From the NCBI GenBank assembly GCA_021792075.1, contig JAJYVK010000002.1, forward strand, positions 1-18,352: a DNA stretch of 18,352 nt, in the 5' to 3' direction. Shown here piece by piece: positions 1 through 6,832 of the stretch. This DNA is from Actinomycetes bacterium (GTDB lineage Bacteria > Actinomycetota > Acidimicrobiia > Acidimicrobiales > Acidimicrobiaceae). The notes below the pieces were generated by a model. The model searched no databases. It saw nothing but the letters and a program-made list of their open reading frames with translations, and had not been told where the DNA came from. The number at the start of each line of letters is the position of its first letter. Position 1 is the first letter of the stretch. The translations under genes and the position numbers were made by a program.

Positions 1-321
1 CAGAAGGGGAACGGTCGGCAGAATGGTGGCCAAGGCTGTTCCTCTAAGGTCTGACTCGTCGATTGAAAGGCCTAGCATCAGCGCGAGTACTCCGCCGACC
101 AGCATGGCGACGATGACGACTTCATGATGGAGGGTACTTGCGCTTGCCACGTCTTTTGCACTCCGATATCCAGAGGTTCCAAGTGCTCCGGTGATATTTA
201 CGAACTGCCACTCGACTAAGAAGCAAATACCCATGGAGACAGTCGTCGCTACGGCGGAGACCAAGCGTGTCAGTGCTGGATCCGAGGCGAGAAGCTGATC
301 TAGCCAGACAGGTCGTTTCAT
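1..321 (-). CDS. Partial FUSC-like integral membrane protein (5' end only)
   Basis: An open frame on the minus strand begins with ATG at 321-319 and stays open for all 107 codons to the window edge, so the gene is cut at its 3' end. Two in-frame TGA stops lie just upstream of the ATG, which fixes the start within this frame; no strong ribosome site is visible. The protein opens with MKRPVWLDQLLASDPALTRL, followed by a hydrophobic segment at about residues 20-40, a polar loop, a second hydrophobic segment at about 66-84, and the start of a third at about 95-107. The 'DPALTRL' opening and the Leu/Met/Gly-rich second helix followed by an 'S-x-D-E-S-D-L-R' turn resemble actinobacterial FUSC (fusaric acid resistance / aromatic acid exporter) proteins. 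The family call is inference from resemblance. It is transcribed divergently from xerC. Confidence 0.62.
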   Translation of the reverse strand, partial: MKRPVWLDQLLASDPALTRLVSAVATTVSMGICFLVEWQFVNITGALGTSGYRSAKDVASASTLHHEVVIVAMLVGGVLALMLGLSIDESDLRGTALATILPTVPLL

Positions 322-461
322 GCGCTTCGGCGAGTTTTCTCATCAGGTATGCGCAGACCTCGCTCCACTTGGCGAGAAGGGGTTGAGACAGTCGATGACA
401 CAGCTTCGGCGAAATGCCAGGTTGCCATGTCGTAATCCTATCCAACTCAGGTGGAAAAGAC

Positions 462-1424
462 ATGGAACATCGTGCTAATTCTGGGCAGATGGGTCCTTCA
501 CTACGATTTGGCATAACATGGGTTGTGTCTATGGGATGGGATATCGATGAATATATTTGGTCGGCTATACGTCTTGGTGAGGCCACCAAAGAGGTCTACT
601 CGGCTGATCTGGAGGCGTTCTCCGCCTTTTGTAGGAAACGGGACATCGAAGGTCCGAGCGGAATAGACAGGAAGATTTTGCAGAGTTACGTTTCTGACCT
701 CGTTCTCAGTGGCAACTCCCGTCGTACTGTGGCAAGGAAGCTCTCGGCAATCAGGGGCTATCTCAAGTTCTTGCACAGGCGAGGAGAGATATCGAAGGAC
801 CCGTCGCTCGGCCTTTCGATAGGTCGAATCGAGAAGAAGCTTCCCAAGGTTCTCTCCCGCTCCGATGCGAATTCCCTGATGACTGCCCCTTCTAAGCCGG
901 GCACTTTGGAATACATCGTCTTGCGTGATAACGCCATCTGCGAGCTGCTCTATGGCAGTGGGCTCAGAGTCTCGGAGGTGGCAAAGCTCGATGTAGATGA
1001 TGTCGATCTCGATGCAGCGTCTGCGACCGTTATGGGAAAAGGCCAAAAGCAGCGCATTGTTCCCATGAACAAGCCATGTGTGGAGGCTCTGAGAGTCTAC
1101 ATGGGGTCGGGTAGGGGCTTGATGATAGAGGCCTTGGGAACGAAGTTGAGCGGCTCGAGTGCTGCACTTTTCTACAACCGTGTTGGATTGCGAATTGGCA
1201 CCAGAGACATAAGGCGAATCCTGGATTCTCGGAGCATGACTCCTGTGAATCCACATGCTCTCCGGCATTCGTTTGCGACTCATCTGCTTGATGGCGGTGC
1301 AGATCTCAGGGTCATCCAGGAACTGCTCGGTCATTCACGAGTTACCTCCACCCAGGTGTATGCCAAGGTGAGCAAAGATCGATTGCTCGAGGTGCACGAG
1401 AAGACCCACCCAAGAGGAAGGTAG
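462..1424 (+). CDS. xerC: Tyrosine recombinase XerC
   Basis: Site-specific tyrosine recombinase of the XerC/XerD family, which resolves chromosome dimers at dif sites during cell division. From the start chosen here it has 320 residues, close to the usual 300. An N-terminal SAM-like DNA-binding domain covers about residues 27-115, including a 'RRTVARKLSAIRGYLKFL' segment. The catalytic domain follows, with R169 (LYGSGLRVSE), K193 (GKGQKQR), H265 and R268 (HALRHSFATHLL), H291 (LLGHSRV) and the nucleophile Y300 (STQVYAKVS). All the active-site residues expected for the family are present, so the enzyme looks functional. I chose ATG 462 because an AGGTGG ribosome site lies 7 bases upstream at 449-454. 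An ATG at 414 lacks one, and ATGs at 489 and 531 are also in frame; 531 would start just before the domain. Calling XerC rather than XerD is from context and not certain. Confidence 0.88.
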   Translation: MEHRANSGQMGPSLRFGITWVVSMGWDIDEYIWSAIRLGEATKEVYSADLEAFSAFCRKRDIEGPSGIDRKILQSYVSDLVLSGNSRRTVARKLSAIRGYLKFLHRRGEISKDPSLGLSIGRIEKKLPKVLSRSDANSLMTAPSKPGTLEYIVLRDNAICELLYGSGLRVSEVAKLDVDDVDLDAASATVMGKGQKQRIVPMNKPCVEALRVYMGSGRGLMIEALGTKLSGSSAALFYNRVGLRIGTRDIRRILDSRSMTPVNPHALRHSFATHLLDGGADLRVIQELLGHSRVTSTQVYAKVSKDRLLEVHEKTHPRGR

Positions 1425-1469
1425 TGGAGCGGCTTGGGGCGGAACCAGATCAAGAATTGTTCACAGCCA

Positions 1470-1496
1470 GCCGGTGATGACTCAGCGGCCTTTTAT
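1470..1496 (+). terminator. Probable intrinsic terminator downstream of xerC
   Basis: The sequence at 1470-1489 folds as GCCG / CGGC, a G-G mismatch, then TGA / TCA closing a TGAC tetraloop. It is followed by C and TTTTATT. The stem is modest, but its placement 46 bases after the xerC stop and the T tract fit a rho-independent terminator on the plus strand. Confidence 0.45.
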
Positions 1497-1602
1497 TCGC
1501 TACTCTGGAATTGATAAGCTGCCCGAATGGGTTTCGGAGTTGTCTCAAAATCGGGCATGCCCACCAGATTGCTTTGGCTATACGGCCTGACAACGGCCCA
1601 TA

Positions 1603-1625
1603 GAGTTCCGATCGATCGCGAACTC
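1603..1625. repeat. Short bulged hairpin (inverted repeat)
   Basis: GAGTTC at 1603-1608 pairs with GAACTC at 1620-1625. Inside, CGA (1609-1611) pairs with TCG (1616-1618), leaving C1619 bulged and a TCGA loop. This gives nine pairs with one 3'-side bulge, the same architecture as the larger hairpin 22 bases downstream. No T tract follows. Confidence 0.5.
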
Positions 1626-1647
1626 AGATGTGGAGACTTTGCTATTG

Positions 1648-1688
1648 GTCGGATTCCGGCTCGAACCTTTACGAGCCGTGAATCCGAT
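1648..1688. repeat. Long bulged hairpin, 15 Watson-Crick pairs
   Basis: TCGGATTC (1649-1656) pairs with GAATCCGA (1680-1687), and CGGCTCG (1657-1663) pairs with CGAGCCG (1672-1678). T1679 is a single bulge, and an 8-base loop AACCTTTA closes the stem. G1648 and T1688 can add a wobble pair. Neither strand has a T tract after the stem, so it does not look like an ordinary terminator. It is the most stable structure I can find outside genes in this window. Its function is unknown: a structured RNA, a processing site or a protein-binding site are all possible. Confidence 0.6.
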
Positions 1689-1959
1689 ACTTCGCTGGAT
1701 GTGTTTGGCCTTCAAGATGTGAGGGTGGAATAGGCATACGATTTTGTCGTTAGGCTCTAGTTGGCGGGTCCCTTTGTGGTTTTTAGACCGTTGAGAGATC
1801 ACGGCGAAAGGACGAGGTCAAGCTGAGAGTGATGCTGTGCCTAAAGTGGTGCAGCGAAGGAATGAGCAGTCGCACAGCAAGGTGGCGCTGCGGATTCAGG
1901 ATGGGTCGGCAAGCATCAGGCGACGGCCACGATTAATTGCTTTGAATAATTTACTAAGC

Positions 1960-1988
1960 TCGAAAGCGTCTTGCGAAACTGCTAGGCT
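1960..1988 (+). promoter_or_regulatory. Candidate promoter for rpsB-tsf
   Basis: TCGAAA at 1960-1965 and TAGGCT at 1983-1988 are spaced by 17 bases and fit a loose sigma-70-type pattern (TTGACA / TANNNT). If used, transcription would start near 1995 and give a leader of about 95 bases containing the hairpin at 2021-2064. The match is weak and rests mostly on position. Confidence 0.25.
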
Positions 1989-2020
1989 ATCTCCTGCTAA
2001 TTTTCACGAATTAAATTCAT

Positions 2021-2064
2021 ACCTTCGGATCCCCTCGGTCGTCGCGTGACGTCTAGCCGAAGGT
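2021..2064 (+). promoter_or_regulatory. Structured rpsB leader (possible S2 autoregulatory RNA)
   Basis: ACCTTCGG at 2021-2028 is perfectly complementary to CCGAAGGT at 2057-2064. The intervening 28 bases contain a second small hairpin, CGTC (2040-2043) with GACG (2048-2051) around a GCGT loop. The outer stem ends 14 bases before the ribosome site GGGAGG (2079-2084). The outer stem is followed by TTTTG, a short T run too weak for a convincing terminator. Ribosomal protein S2 is known to repress its own mRNA in some bacteria through a leader RNA; assigning that role here is inference. Confidence 0.4.
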
Positions 2065-2091
2065 TTTGACTAACCGATGGGAGGAAATTTA

Positions 2092-2955
2092 ATGGCTACT
2101 GAACCGGTAGTTACCATGAGCCAGCTTTTAGAGGCTGGCGTGCACTTTGGTCACCAGACTCGCAGATGGAACCCGAAAATGCGGCGGTTCATCTATGGCG
2201 AGCGTAATGGGATCTACGTGATCGACCTGAAGCAAACGCTGAACAGTATCGAAGTGGCTTACACCTTCGTACGTGATCTTGCGGCCAAGGGTGGAACTGT
2301 GATGTTTGTGGGAACCAAGAAGCAGACTCAGGACCCCGTTGCGAAGTACGCCCGGATGATCGGCATGCCCTATGTTAACGAGCGTTGGCTGGGCGGCATG
2401 CTCACCAACTTCTCCACCATTGCCGGCCGAGTGAAGAAAATGCAGGAATATGAGCGTATGAAGGTTGCTGGTGATTTCGACAATATGCCCAAAAAGGAGG
2501 CCCTGATCCTTTCCAGAGAGTTGGAAAAGCTCCAGAGGAACCTTGGCGGACTTCGAGAGATGACAAGGCTTCCGGACGCGATCTTCATAATCGACACAAA
2601 GAAGGAGCACATCGCCGTTACAGAGGCCAACAAGCTTGGGATTCCGATCGTTGCCGTGGTTGACACCAACTGTGACCCCGATGTCATCGACTATGTCATT
2701 CCTGGCAATGACGACGCGATACGTGCAGGCGATCTGATGTGCCGGATCATATACGATGCCGTTCAAGAGGGCAGACAGATTCAGAGACTGCGGAACCCCC
2801 AGGCGGCAATGTCGGCTGAGTTCGAGGCCCGCAGGGCTGCTCAGCAGGCGGAGGCGCGTCGCCAGGCAATGGAGGAGGCGAAGGAGCGGGAGGCTCGTCT
2901 TGCAAGTCTGCAGTCAGAGGCGCGCAAAGCGACGGGGAGCGTGGAAGAGGATTAG
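2092..2955 (+). CDS. rpsB: 30S ribosomal protein S2
   Basis: Ribosomal protein S2, which binds the 30S subunit late in assembly and helps recruit S1 and mRNA. The 287-residue protein starts [20 protein letters not shown] and carries the S2 signature region [13 protein letters not shown], then '[10 protein letters not shown]', '[12 protein letters not shown]' and '[15 protein letters not shown]' in the usual order. ATG 2092 has a strong GGGAGG site 7 bases upstream; an in-frame ATG at 2077 lies upstream of that site and is rejected. After about residue 235 comes an Ala/Glu/Arg-rich tail of about 50 residues that should form a charged helix; such tails are common in actinobacterial S2. It heads the rpsB-tsf pair, as in most bacteria. 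Confidence 0.97.
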   Translation: MATEPVVTMSQLLEAGVHFGHQTRRWNPKMRRFIYGERNGIYVIDLKQTLNSIEVAYTFVRDLAAKGGTVMFVGTKKQTQDPVAKYARMIGMPYVNERWLGGMLTNFSTIAGRVKKMQEYERMKVAGDFDNMPKKEALILSRELEKLQRNLGGLREMTRLPDAIFIIDTKKEHIAVTEANKLGIPIVAVVDTNCDPDVIDYVIPGNDDAIRAGDLMCRIIYDAVQEGRQIQRLRNPQAAMSAEFEARRAAQQAEARRQAMEEAKEREARLASLQSEARKATGSVEED

Positions 2956-3016
2956 CCCGTCGCCGCTCACACGGCATAGTGGTCGGAATTTTAGGAATTC
3001 TGAATAGAGATTGAAA

Positions 3017-3041
3017 AGTCCGTTCGGGATTGCGACGGACT
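3017..3041 (+). promoter_or_regulatory. Hairpin in the rpsB-tsf intergenic region
   Basis: AGTCCGT (3017-3023) pairs perfectly with ACGGACT (3035-3041) around an 11-base loop, with one possible extra T-G wobble. No T tract follows. Two weaker stems precede it, GCCG/CGGC at 2962-2975 and GAATT/AATTC at 2986-3000. The 116-base gap may carry an attenuation or mRNA-processing element that sets the S2 to EF-Ts ratio; that role is inference. Confidence 0.4.
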
Positions 3042-3071
3042 GAAGCGTTGTGATTGAAAGGGAAGATTTAG

Positions 3072-3878
3072 ATGGCAATTACCGCAGCCGACGTGCAGGC
3101 GTTACGCCGCGCGACTGGCGCAGGAATGATGGATGCCAAAAAGGCTCTTGAGGAGACGGGCGGAGATCAGGAAGCTGCAGCCAAACTCCTGCGAGAGCGT
3201 GGATTAGCCGGTGCGGCCAAGAGAGAGGAACGCGAAAACACCCAAGGGGCTGTTGCCCTGTTCCTTGCTCCTGATCATAGAACCGGCGCGATTGTGGAAT
3301 TGAGGTGCGAGACTGATTTTGTTGCCAAAAGCAAGGAGTTCGTCGGCCTGGCCAACAAAATAGCCGCGGTGGTTGCGGCATCCTCCGATTCTCCAGAGTC
3401 CGTTGCCTCAGGCTTCAACGATGAGGTCGAGGCTTTGAAGGTGACTTTGAAGGAGAACATCGCGCTTGGAAGAGTCGTGCATTTTGCAGCCCAGCCCCCT
3501 CATGTCGTTGACGGCTACCTTCACGTACAGTCTGAGCGTGGAGTTCAGGCGGTTCTGGTGGAACTCGACGGCGGATCAGTTGAACTGGCTCATGATATTG
3601 CTGTACACATCGGATTCGCCAAGCCGCAGTACATATCCCGTGATGAGGTTCCGGCTGACGTTGTCGAAGCGGAGAGGACGACCCTTGAGGCCATCTCTCG
3701 AAACGAAGGAAAGCCCGAAGCCGCCCTGCCCAAGATTATCGAAGGCAGACTCAACGGCTTCTATCGGCAGATCTGCCTCGTCGATCAGGATTATGCAAAG
3801 GATGAGAAGAAGAGTGTTTTGCAGGTCCTCGGCCAGCACAAGGTAGTGCGATTCAGCCAAGTGATCGTCGGGGCCTGA
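3072..3878 (+). CDS. tsf: Translation elongation factor EF-Ts
   Basis: Nucleotide exchange factor that releases GDP from EF-Tu in the cytoplasm. The 268-residue protein has the N-terminal UBA-like domain at about residues 4-45 (DVQALRRATGAGMMDAKKAL), with the family signature in that stretch. The core follows with the EF-Tu-contacting TDFV motif at residues 81-84 (RCETDFVAKSKEFVGLA), and the C-terminal subdomain ends in 'LGQHKVVRFSQVIVGA'. The length is close to the usual 270-290, so both core subdomains are present. AGGGAAG at about 3059-3065 precedes the ATG. The stop codon at 3876-3878 is one base from the proposed pyrH start, so translation of the two genes is probably coupled. Confidence 0.96.
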   Translation: MAITAADVQALRRATGAGMMDAKKALEETGGDQEAAAKLLRERGLAGAAKREERENTQGAVALFLAPDHRTGAIVELRCETDFVAKSKEFVGLANKIAAVVAASSDSPESVASGFNDEVEALKVTLKENIALGRVVHFAAQPPHVVDGYLHVQSERGVQAVLVELDGGSVELAHDIAVHIGFAKPQYISRDEVPADVVEAERTTLEAISRNEGKPEAALPKIIEGRLNGFYRQICLVDQDYAKDEKKSVLQVLGQHKVVRFSQVIVGA

Positions 3879-3879
3879 A

Positions 3880-4641
3880 TTGTCCTCCTACGCCGAGGTG
3901 CTTGAGAGGGCTAGCAATTCGCGATCCCGATGGCATCGCATCGTGCTGAAGCTTTCAGGTGAGGCCCTTGCCAGTTCAGCATCGGACGAGGTTGTAGACG
4001 CCAATGTTCTGGACCAGTTGGCTACTGAGATTGTGGCGGCAAAGGCGATTCTGGGTGTAGAGATTACGATCGTGGTAGGCGGTGGCAATATCTGGAGGGG
4101 CACCACTGGAGTGGGGGCGACTCTTGAGAGGGCCACCTCCGATCACATGGGAATGCTGGCGACGGTCATAAATGCGCTTGCGCTCCAGAGTGCAATTGAG
4201 CGCAAGGGGCAGGCCGTTCGGGTGCAGAGTGCGATTCAGATGGCTGAATTGGCGGAGCCCTATATAAGGCGCCGGGCGATAAGGCACCTCGAAAAGGGGA
4301 GAATTGTGATCTTTGCCGCCGGAACTGGTAGCCCCTATTTCACCACCGACACTGCCGCGGCTTTGAGGGGTGCCGAGATCGGAGCCGACGCAATACTCAA
4401 AGGCACCCATTCAGGCATTGACGGGATCTATTCCGCAGATCCGAGGCTTGACAGCTCGGCGGTGAGATATCATGACGTGTCATTCATGGATGTAGTGGCC
4501 AAAGAGCTAAAAGTGATGGACCTCACAGCAATCACGTTCTGTAAGGATAATAATTTGCCGATATTGGTCTTCGACATCATGACTCCTGGAAATATATTGC
4601 GAGCCCTTATGGGCGAGCAGCTAGGTACATTGGTGGGCTAA
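3880..4641 (+). CDS. pyrH: UMP kinase
   Basis: Phosphorylates UMP to UDP in pyrimidine nucleotide synthesis; bacterial UMP kinases are hexameric amino-acid-kinase-fold enzymes regulated by GTP and UTP. Visible motifs are KLSGEA (residues 24-29), the phosphate loop GGGNIWRG (67-74), RATSDHMGMLATVIN (about 84-98), GTGSPYFTTDTAA (148-160) and GIYSADP (182-188). The reading frame can start at TTG 3880, one base after the tsf stop, giving 253 residues. It has only a weak GGGG upstream and would rely on coupling. GTG 3898 would give 247 residues; the family is usually 235-245, so the start is uncertain. The stop TAA overlaps the frr ATG by one base. Confidence 0.93.
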   Translation: MSSYAEVLERASNSRSRWHRIVLKLSGEALASSASDEVVDANVLDQLATEIVAAKAILGVEITIVVGGGNIWRGTTGVGATLERATSDHMGMLATVINALALQSAIERKGQAVRVQSAIQMAELAEPYIRRRAIRHLEKGRIVIFAAGTGSPYFTTDTAAALRGAEIGADAILKGTHSGIDGIYSADPRLDSSAVRYHDVSFMDVVAKELKVMDLTAITFCKDNNLPILVFDIMTPGNILRALMGEQLGTLVG

Positions 4642-5210
4642 TGGAAAACTCAATTATTTTTGAAAATGTAGCATCAACTAGGGAGAAGATGGTCAAGGCG
4701 ATAGCCCACGCTCAGCAGGACTTTGCCAACGTTCGCACCGGCAGGGCGTCTCCTGCGTTGGTCGAGCGCCTTCAGGTGGAGTACTACGGCGCCGCTGTCC
4801 CTCTCCAACAGATAGCTGGTATATCAGTTCCTGAAGCCCGTGTCCTCATGATAACTCCATACGATCGAGGTGCACTGTCGGCCATCGAAAGAGCGATACA
4901 GGCTTCTGATCTTGGGATCAACCCATCCAATGATGGGGTAATAATTAGGCTCGTGTTTCCAACGCTGAACGAAGAGCGGCGCAAAGAACTTGTGAAGGTC
5001 GTTAGAGCGAAAGCTGAGGAAGCAAGGGTTGCGGTTCGAAACCTGAGGAGGGCTTCTAGGCACGAACTCGAGTTAGCTCAAAAGGATGGCCTGATCACAA
5101 CGGACGATTTGGAAAGAGCTGAAAAAGAACTTGACAAGGTGACTTCTGAATTTGTAGGGGAACTTGACAAGATGCTTGCCACAAAAGAAAAAGAGCTGCT
5201 CGAGGTCTAG
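4641..5210 (+). CDS. frr: Ribosome recycling factor
   Basis: With EF-G, splits the post-termination ribosome into subunits. The 189-residue protein matches the usual 185. It shows the first long helix 'TREKMVKAIAHAQQDFANVR', the conserved 'RTGRASPALVERLQVEYYG' segment, the domain II stretch with 'PLQQIAGISVPEARVLMITP', and the helical return 'NEERRKELVKVVRAKAEEAR' followed by 'VAVRNLRR'. The start ATG at 4641 shares its A with the TAA of pyrH, a tight one-base overlap that implies translational coupling. No other start is sensible. The pyrH-frr pairing is near universal in bacteria. Confidence 0.96.
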   Translation: MENSIIFENVASTREKMVKAIAHAQQDFANVRTGRASPALVERLQVEYYGAAVPLQQIAGISVPEARVLMITPYDRGALSAIERAIQASDLGINPSNDGVIIRLVFPTLNEERRKELVKVVRAKAEEARVAVRNLRRASRHELELAQKDGLITTDDLERAEKELDKVTSEFVGELDKMLATKEKELLEV

Positions 5211-5252
5211 CATAAGGCTCGTTGCACTCTAGATCGTGGGGTTGGAGGAAGC

Positions 5253-6803
5253 ATGTCGGAACATGTCGGACCGGTTGAATCGGACGGGGATGAGTCCAGC
5301 ATTTACGGGGACTACCGATTTGAGTCGAAATCGGCTGAAACTGTAGGGAGCGACGGCTTTCAGCTACCTCCATGGACAGATCCTCCCACTGGAGAGATTC
5401 CGAGGGTTCTGACCGACCTCGATGGGGATGAGTCGCCGAAAAGGTCAGGTATGTCGTCCATCAAGTTTCCTTCATTATTCAGTTCCGGCGTTGACGAAGA
5501 GATCAGAACGGGGTTCGGAGACCAAACCAGCCTCTTCGATGGAGAGCGGGGGCTCCGTTCTCCTGCAAGGCGTCACGTGAAACGGGATAGCTTGCTTCAC
5601 AAGAGGCCTCCCCAGTTGGATTCGGAGAATGAAGCGCTGAAGATCTCATCCAGAGCGGATTCGTCCCGCCAGCCGAGATTCGGGTACTCACGGTCTGCCA
5701 GCGAGGCACCTGAGGATGTTTTCAGAGCTCCGGAAGAAATTGTGCTCCCGACGAAGCGGTTCAATGTGTCAATTCCCAAACTTCCGACGCGGACAAAGCG
5801 AGAGGTGGTTTCCAAATCGAATATTGACCCAGCCCTCGAGGGGGAGGCGCAGGCTCCTAGTGAGGCAAATACACTTGGCGCCAAGGAGATAAGCGAGCGG
5901 GACGAGTTCTTGCCGAGTTCGTACACATCACGCACAGAGCGCATTTCTCGAGCGAAGGCGGATGCCTCATTGAACCGATCAAATGCCAAAAGACCGCTTT
6001 ACGTACGTGTCGCTACAGGTCTTGGGCTAGGCGCGGTGGTTTTATTAGCATTCCATTTTGGTGCTCCTACCGCGTTGGCTGTGGTAGTTGTAGCAATTGT
6101 GCTGGCGGTGATCGAATTTTATGACACGCTTCGGCGGGCCGGATTCAGGCCAGCGGCCTTGCTTGGTATCGCTGGGACTGTATCATTGCTGATAACGACG
6201 TACCAGAAAGGCGCTAATGGCATTGCGCTGGTATTCGCCTCCATGGTGGTTGCCTCGATGCTTTGGTACCTTGTCGGAGTGATACGCGGCCAGCCGACTC
6301 TGAATATTGCGGCTACCTTTCTCGGCTTTCTTTGGATCGGTGGGCTGGGATCGTTTGCTGCAGCAATGTTGAGGCCACAGGATTTTCCGCACTCTCATGG
6401 AGTCGCCTACTTGATGGGCGCCATCATTGCCACAGTCGCCAATGACACCGTCGCATATTTCTTCGGGTCCTGGCTAGGAAGGCACAAGCTTGCTCCGGAG
6501 ATCAGTCCTACAAAGTCATGGGAGGGGCTGATAGCGGGTGCAGTTGCATCGGTTGTCGTCAGCGCCCTGGTTGTAGCAAGGATTGCGCCTTGGACGGTCA
6601 CAACAGCTGTGATCCTGGGAATCATTGTTGCGATAATCGCACCCCTTGGCGATCTTTCTGAATCCATGATTAAAAGGGATCTTCACATAAAGGACATGGG
6701 AAAACTATTACCTGGGCACGGTGGTATGCTTGACAGGATCGATGGTTTGCTGTTCGTGCTGCCGACTGTCTACTATCTGCTGAAGATCCTTCATCTCAGC
6801 TGA
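5253..6803 (+). CDS. cdsA: Phosphatidate cytidylyltransferase with long N-terminal extension
   Basis: Makes CDP-diacylglycerol from phosphatidic acid and CTP at the cytoplasmic membrane, the branch point of phospholipid synthesis. At 516 residues it is nearly twice the usual 270-300. Residues 1-246 are hydrophilic and low in hydrophobic runs, rich in Ser, Arg, Glu and Asp, and probably disordered; they contain a WTDPPTGEIPRVL stretch at 41-53. The membrane domain starts at about 249, with several predicted helices to 512. The family signature is at 471-497 (S471, K474-R475, K480-D481, H489-G-G, D494-R-x-D497), and 'SPTKSWEG' at 418-425 is also typical. GGAGG lies at 5244-5248, 4 bases before the ATG. 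It is 42 bases after frr and is probably in the same transcript. Confidence 0.93.
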   Translation: MSEHVGPVESDGDESSIYGDYRFESKSAETVGSDGFQLPPWTDPPTGEIPRVLTDLDGDESPKRSGMSSIKFPSLFSSGVDEEIRTGFGDQTSLFDGERGLRSPARRHVKRDSLLHKRPPQLDSENEALKISSRADSSRQPRFGYSRSASEAPEDVFRAPEEIVLPTKRFNVSIPKLPTRTKREVVSKSNIDPALEGEAQAPSEANTLGAKEISERDEFLPSSYTSRTERISRAKADASLNRSNAKRPLYVRVATGLGLGAVVLLAFHFGAPTALAVVVVAIVLAVIEFYDTLRRAGFRPAALLGIAGTVSLLITTYQKGANGIALVFASMVVASMLWYLVGVIRGQPTLNIAATFLGFLWIGGLGSFAAAMLRPQDFPHSHGVAYLMGAIIATVANDTVAYFFGSWLGRHKLAPEISPTKSWEGLIAGAVASVVVSALVVARIAPWTVTTAVILGIIVAIIAPLGDLSESMIKRDLHIKDMGKLLPGHGGMLDRIDGLLFVLPTVYYLLKILHLS

Positions 6804-6832
6804 ATCTGAATATCTTTCGTTTGGAGTCAAAA

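Larger units (their letters stand above)
1425..2091. other. Gene-poor intergenic region rich in inverted repeats
   Basis: About 670 bases between xerC and rpsB hold no frame I can support. The short frames at 1527-1733 and 1837-2049 lack ribosome sites, hydrophobic segments or recognisable motifs. What is visible instead is DNA symmetry. There is a terminator-like hairpin at 1470-1489. GCCCGA (1521-1526) is repeated inverted as TCGGGC (1551-1556). A perfect 10-base palindrome GGGCATGCCC lies at 1553-1562, and GGCC/GGCC flanks a 7-base loop at 1584-1598. A bulged hairpin lies at 1603-1625 and a long one at 1648-1688. The last 70 bases form the rpsB leader. No M23 peptidase or whiG-like gene, sometimes seen next to rpsB, can be read in any frame. 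Confidence 0.7.

Noticed and set aside
122-589. 155-residue minus-strand frame at the left end
   Set aside because: It overlaps both the xerC start and the better FUSC-like frame, has no recognisable domain, and its composition looks like an antisense shadow.
501-1334. 277-residue minus-strand frame
   Set aside because: It lies almost wholly antisense to xerC, whose catalytic residues are intact, and shows no family motif of its own.
1640-1700. tRNA-like gene suggested by GGCTCGAACC and paired arms
   Set aside because: The stem is one long hairpin; there is no cloverleaf, no D arm, no anticodon loop and no acceptor end.
1527-1733. 68-residue plus-strand frame between xerC and rpsB
   Set aside because: No ribosome site or recognisable motif, and it runs through both bulged hairpins. 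I read the region as non-coding.
1837-2049. 70-residue plus-strand frame before rpsB
   Set aside because: Begins with GTG without a ribosome site, runs into the rpsB leader structure and has no recognisable features.
1425-2091. dif site or integron attC site near the Xer recombinase gene
   Set aside because: I found no two 11-base arms around a 6-base centre resembling dif and no GTTRRRY / RYYYAAC core sites flanking the hairpins.
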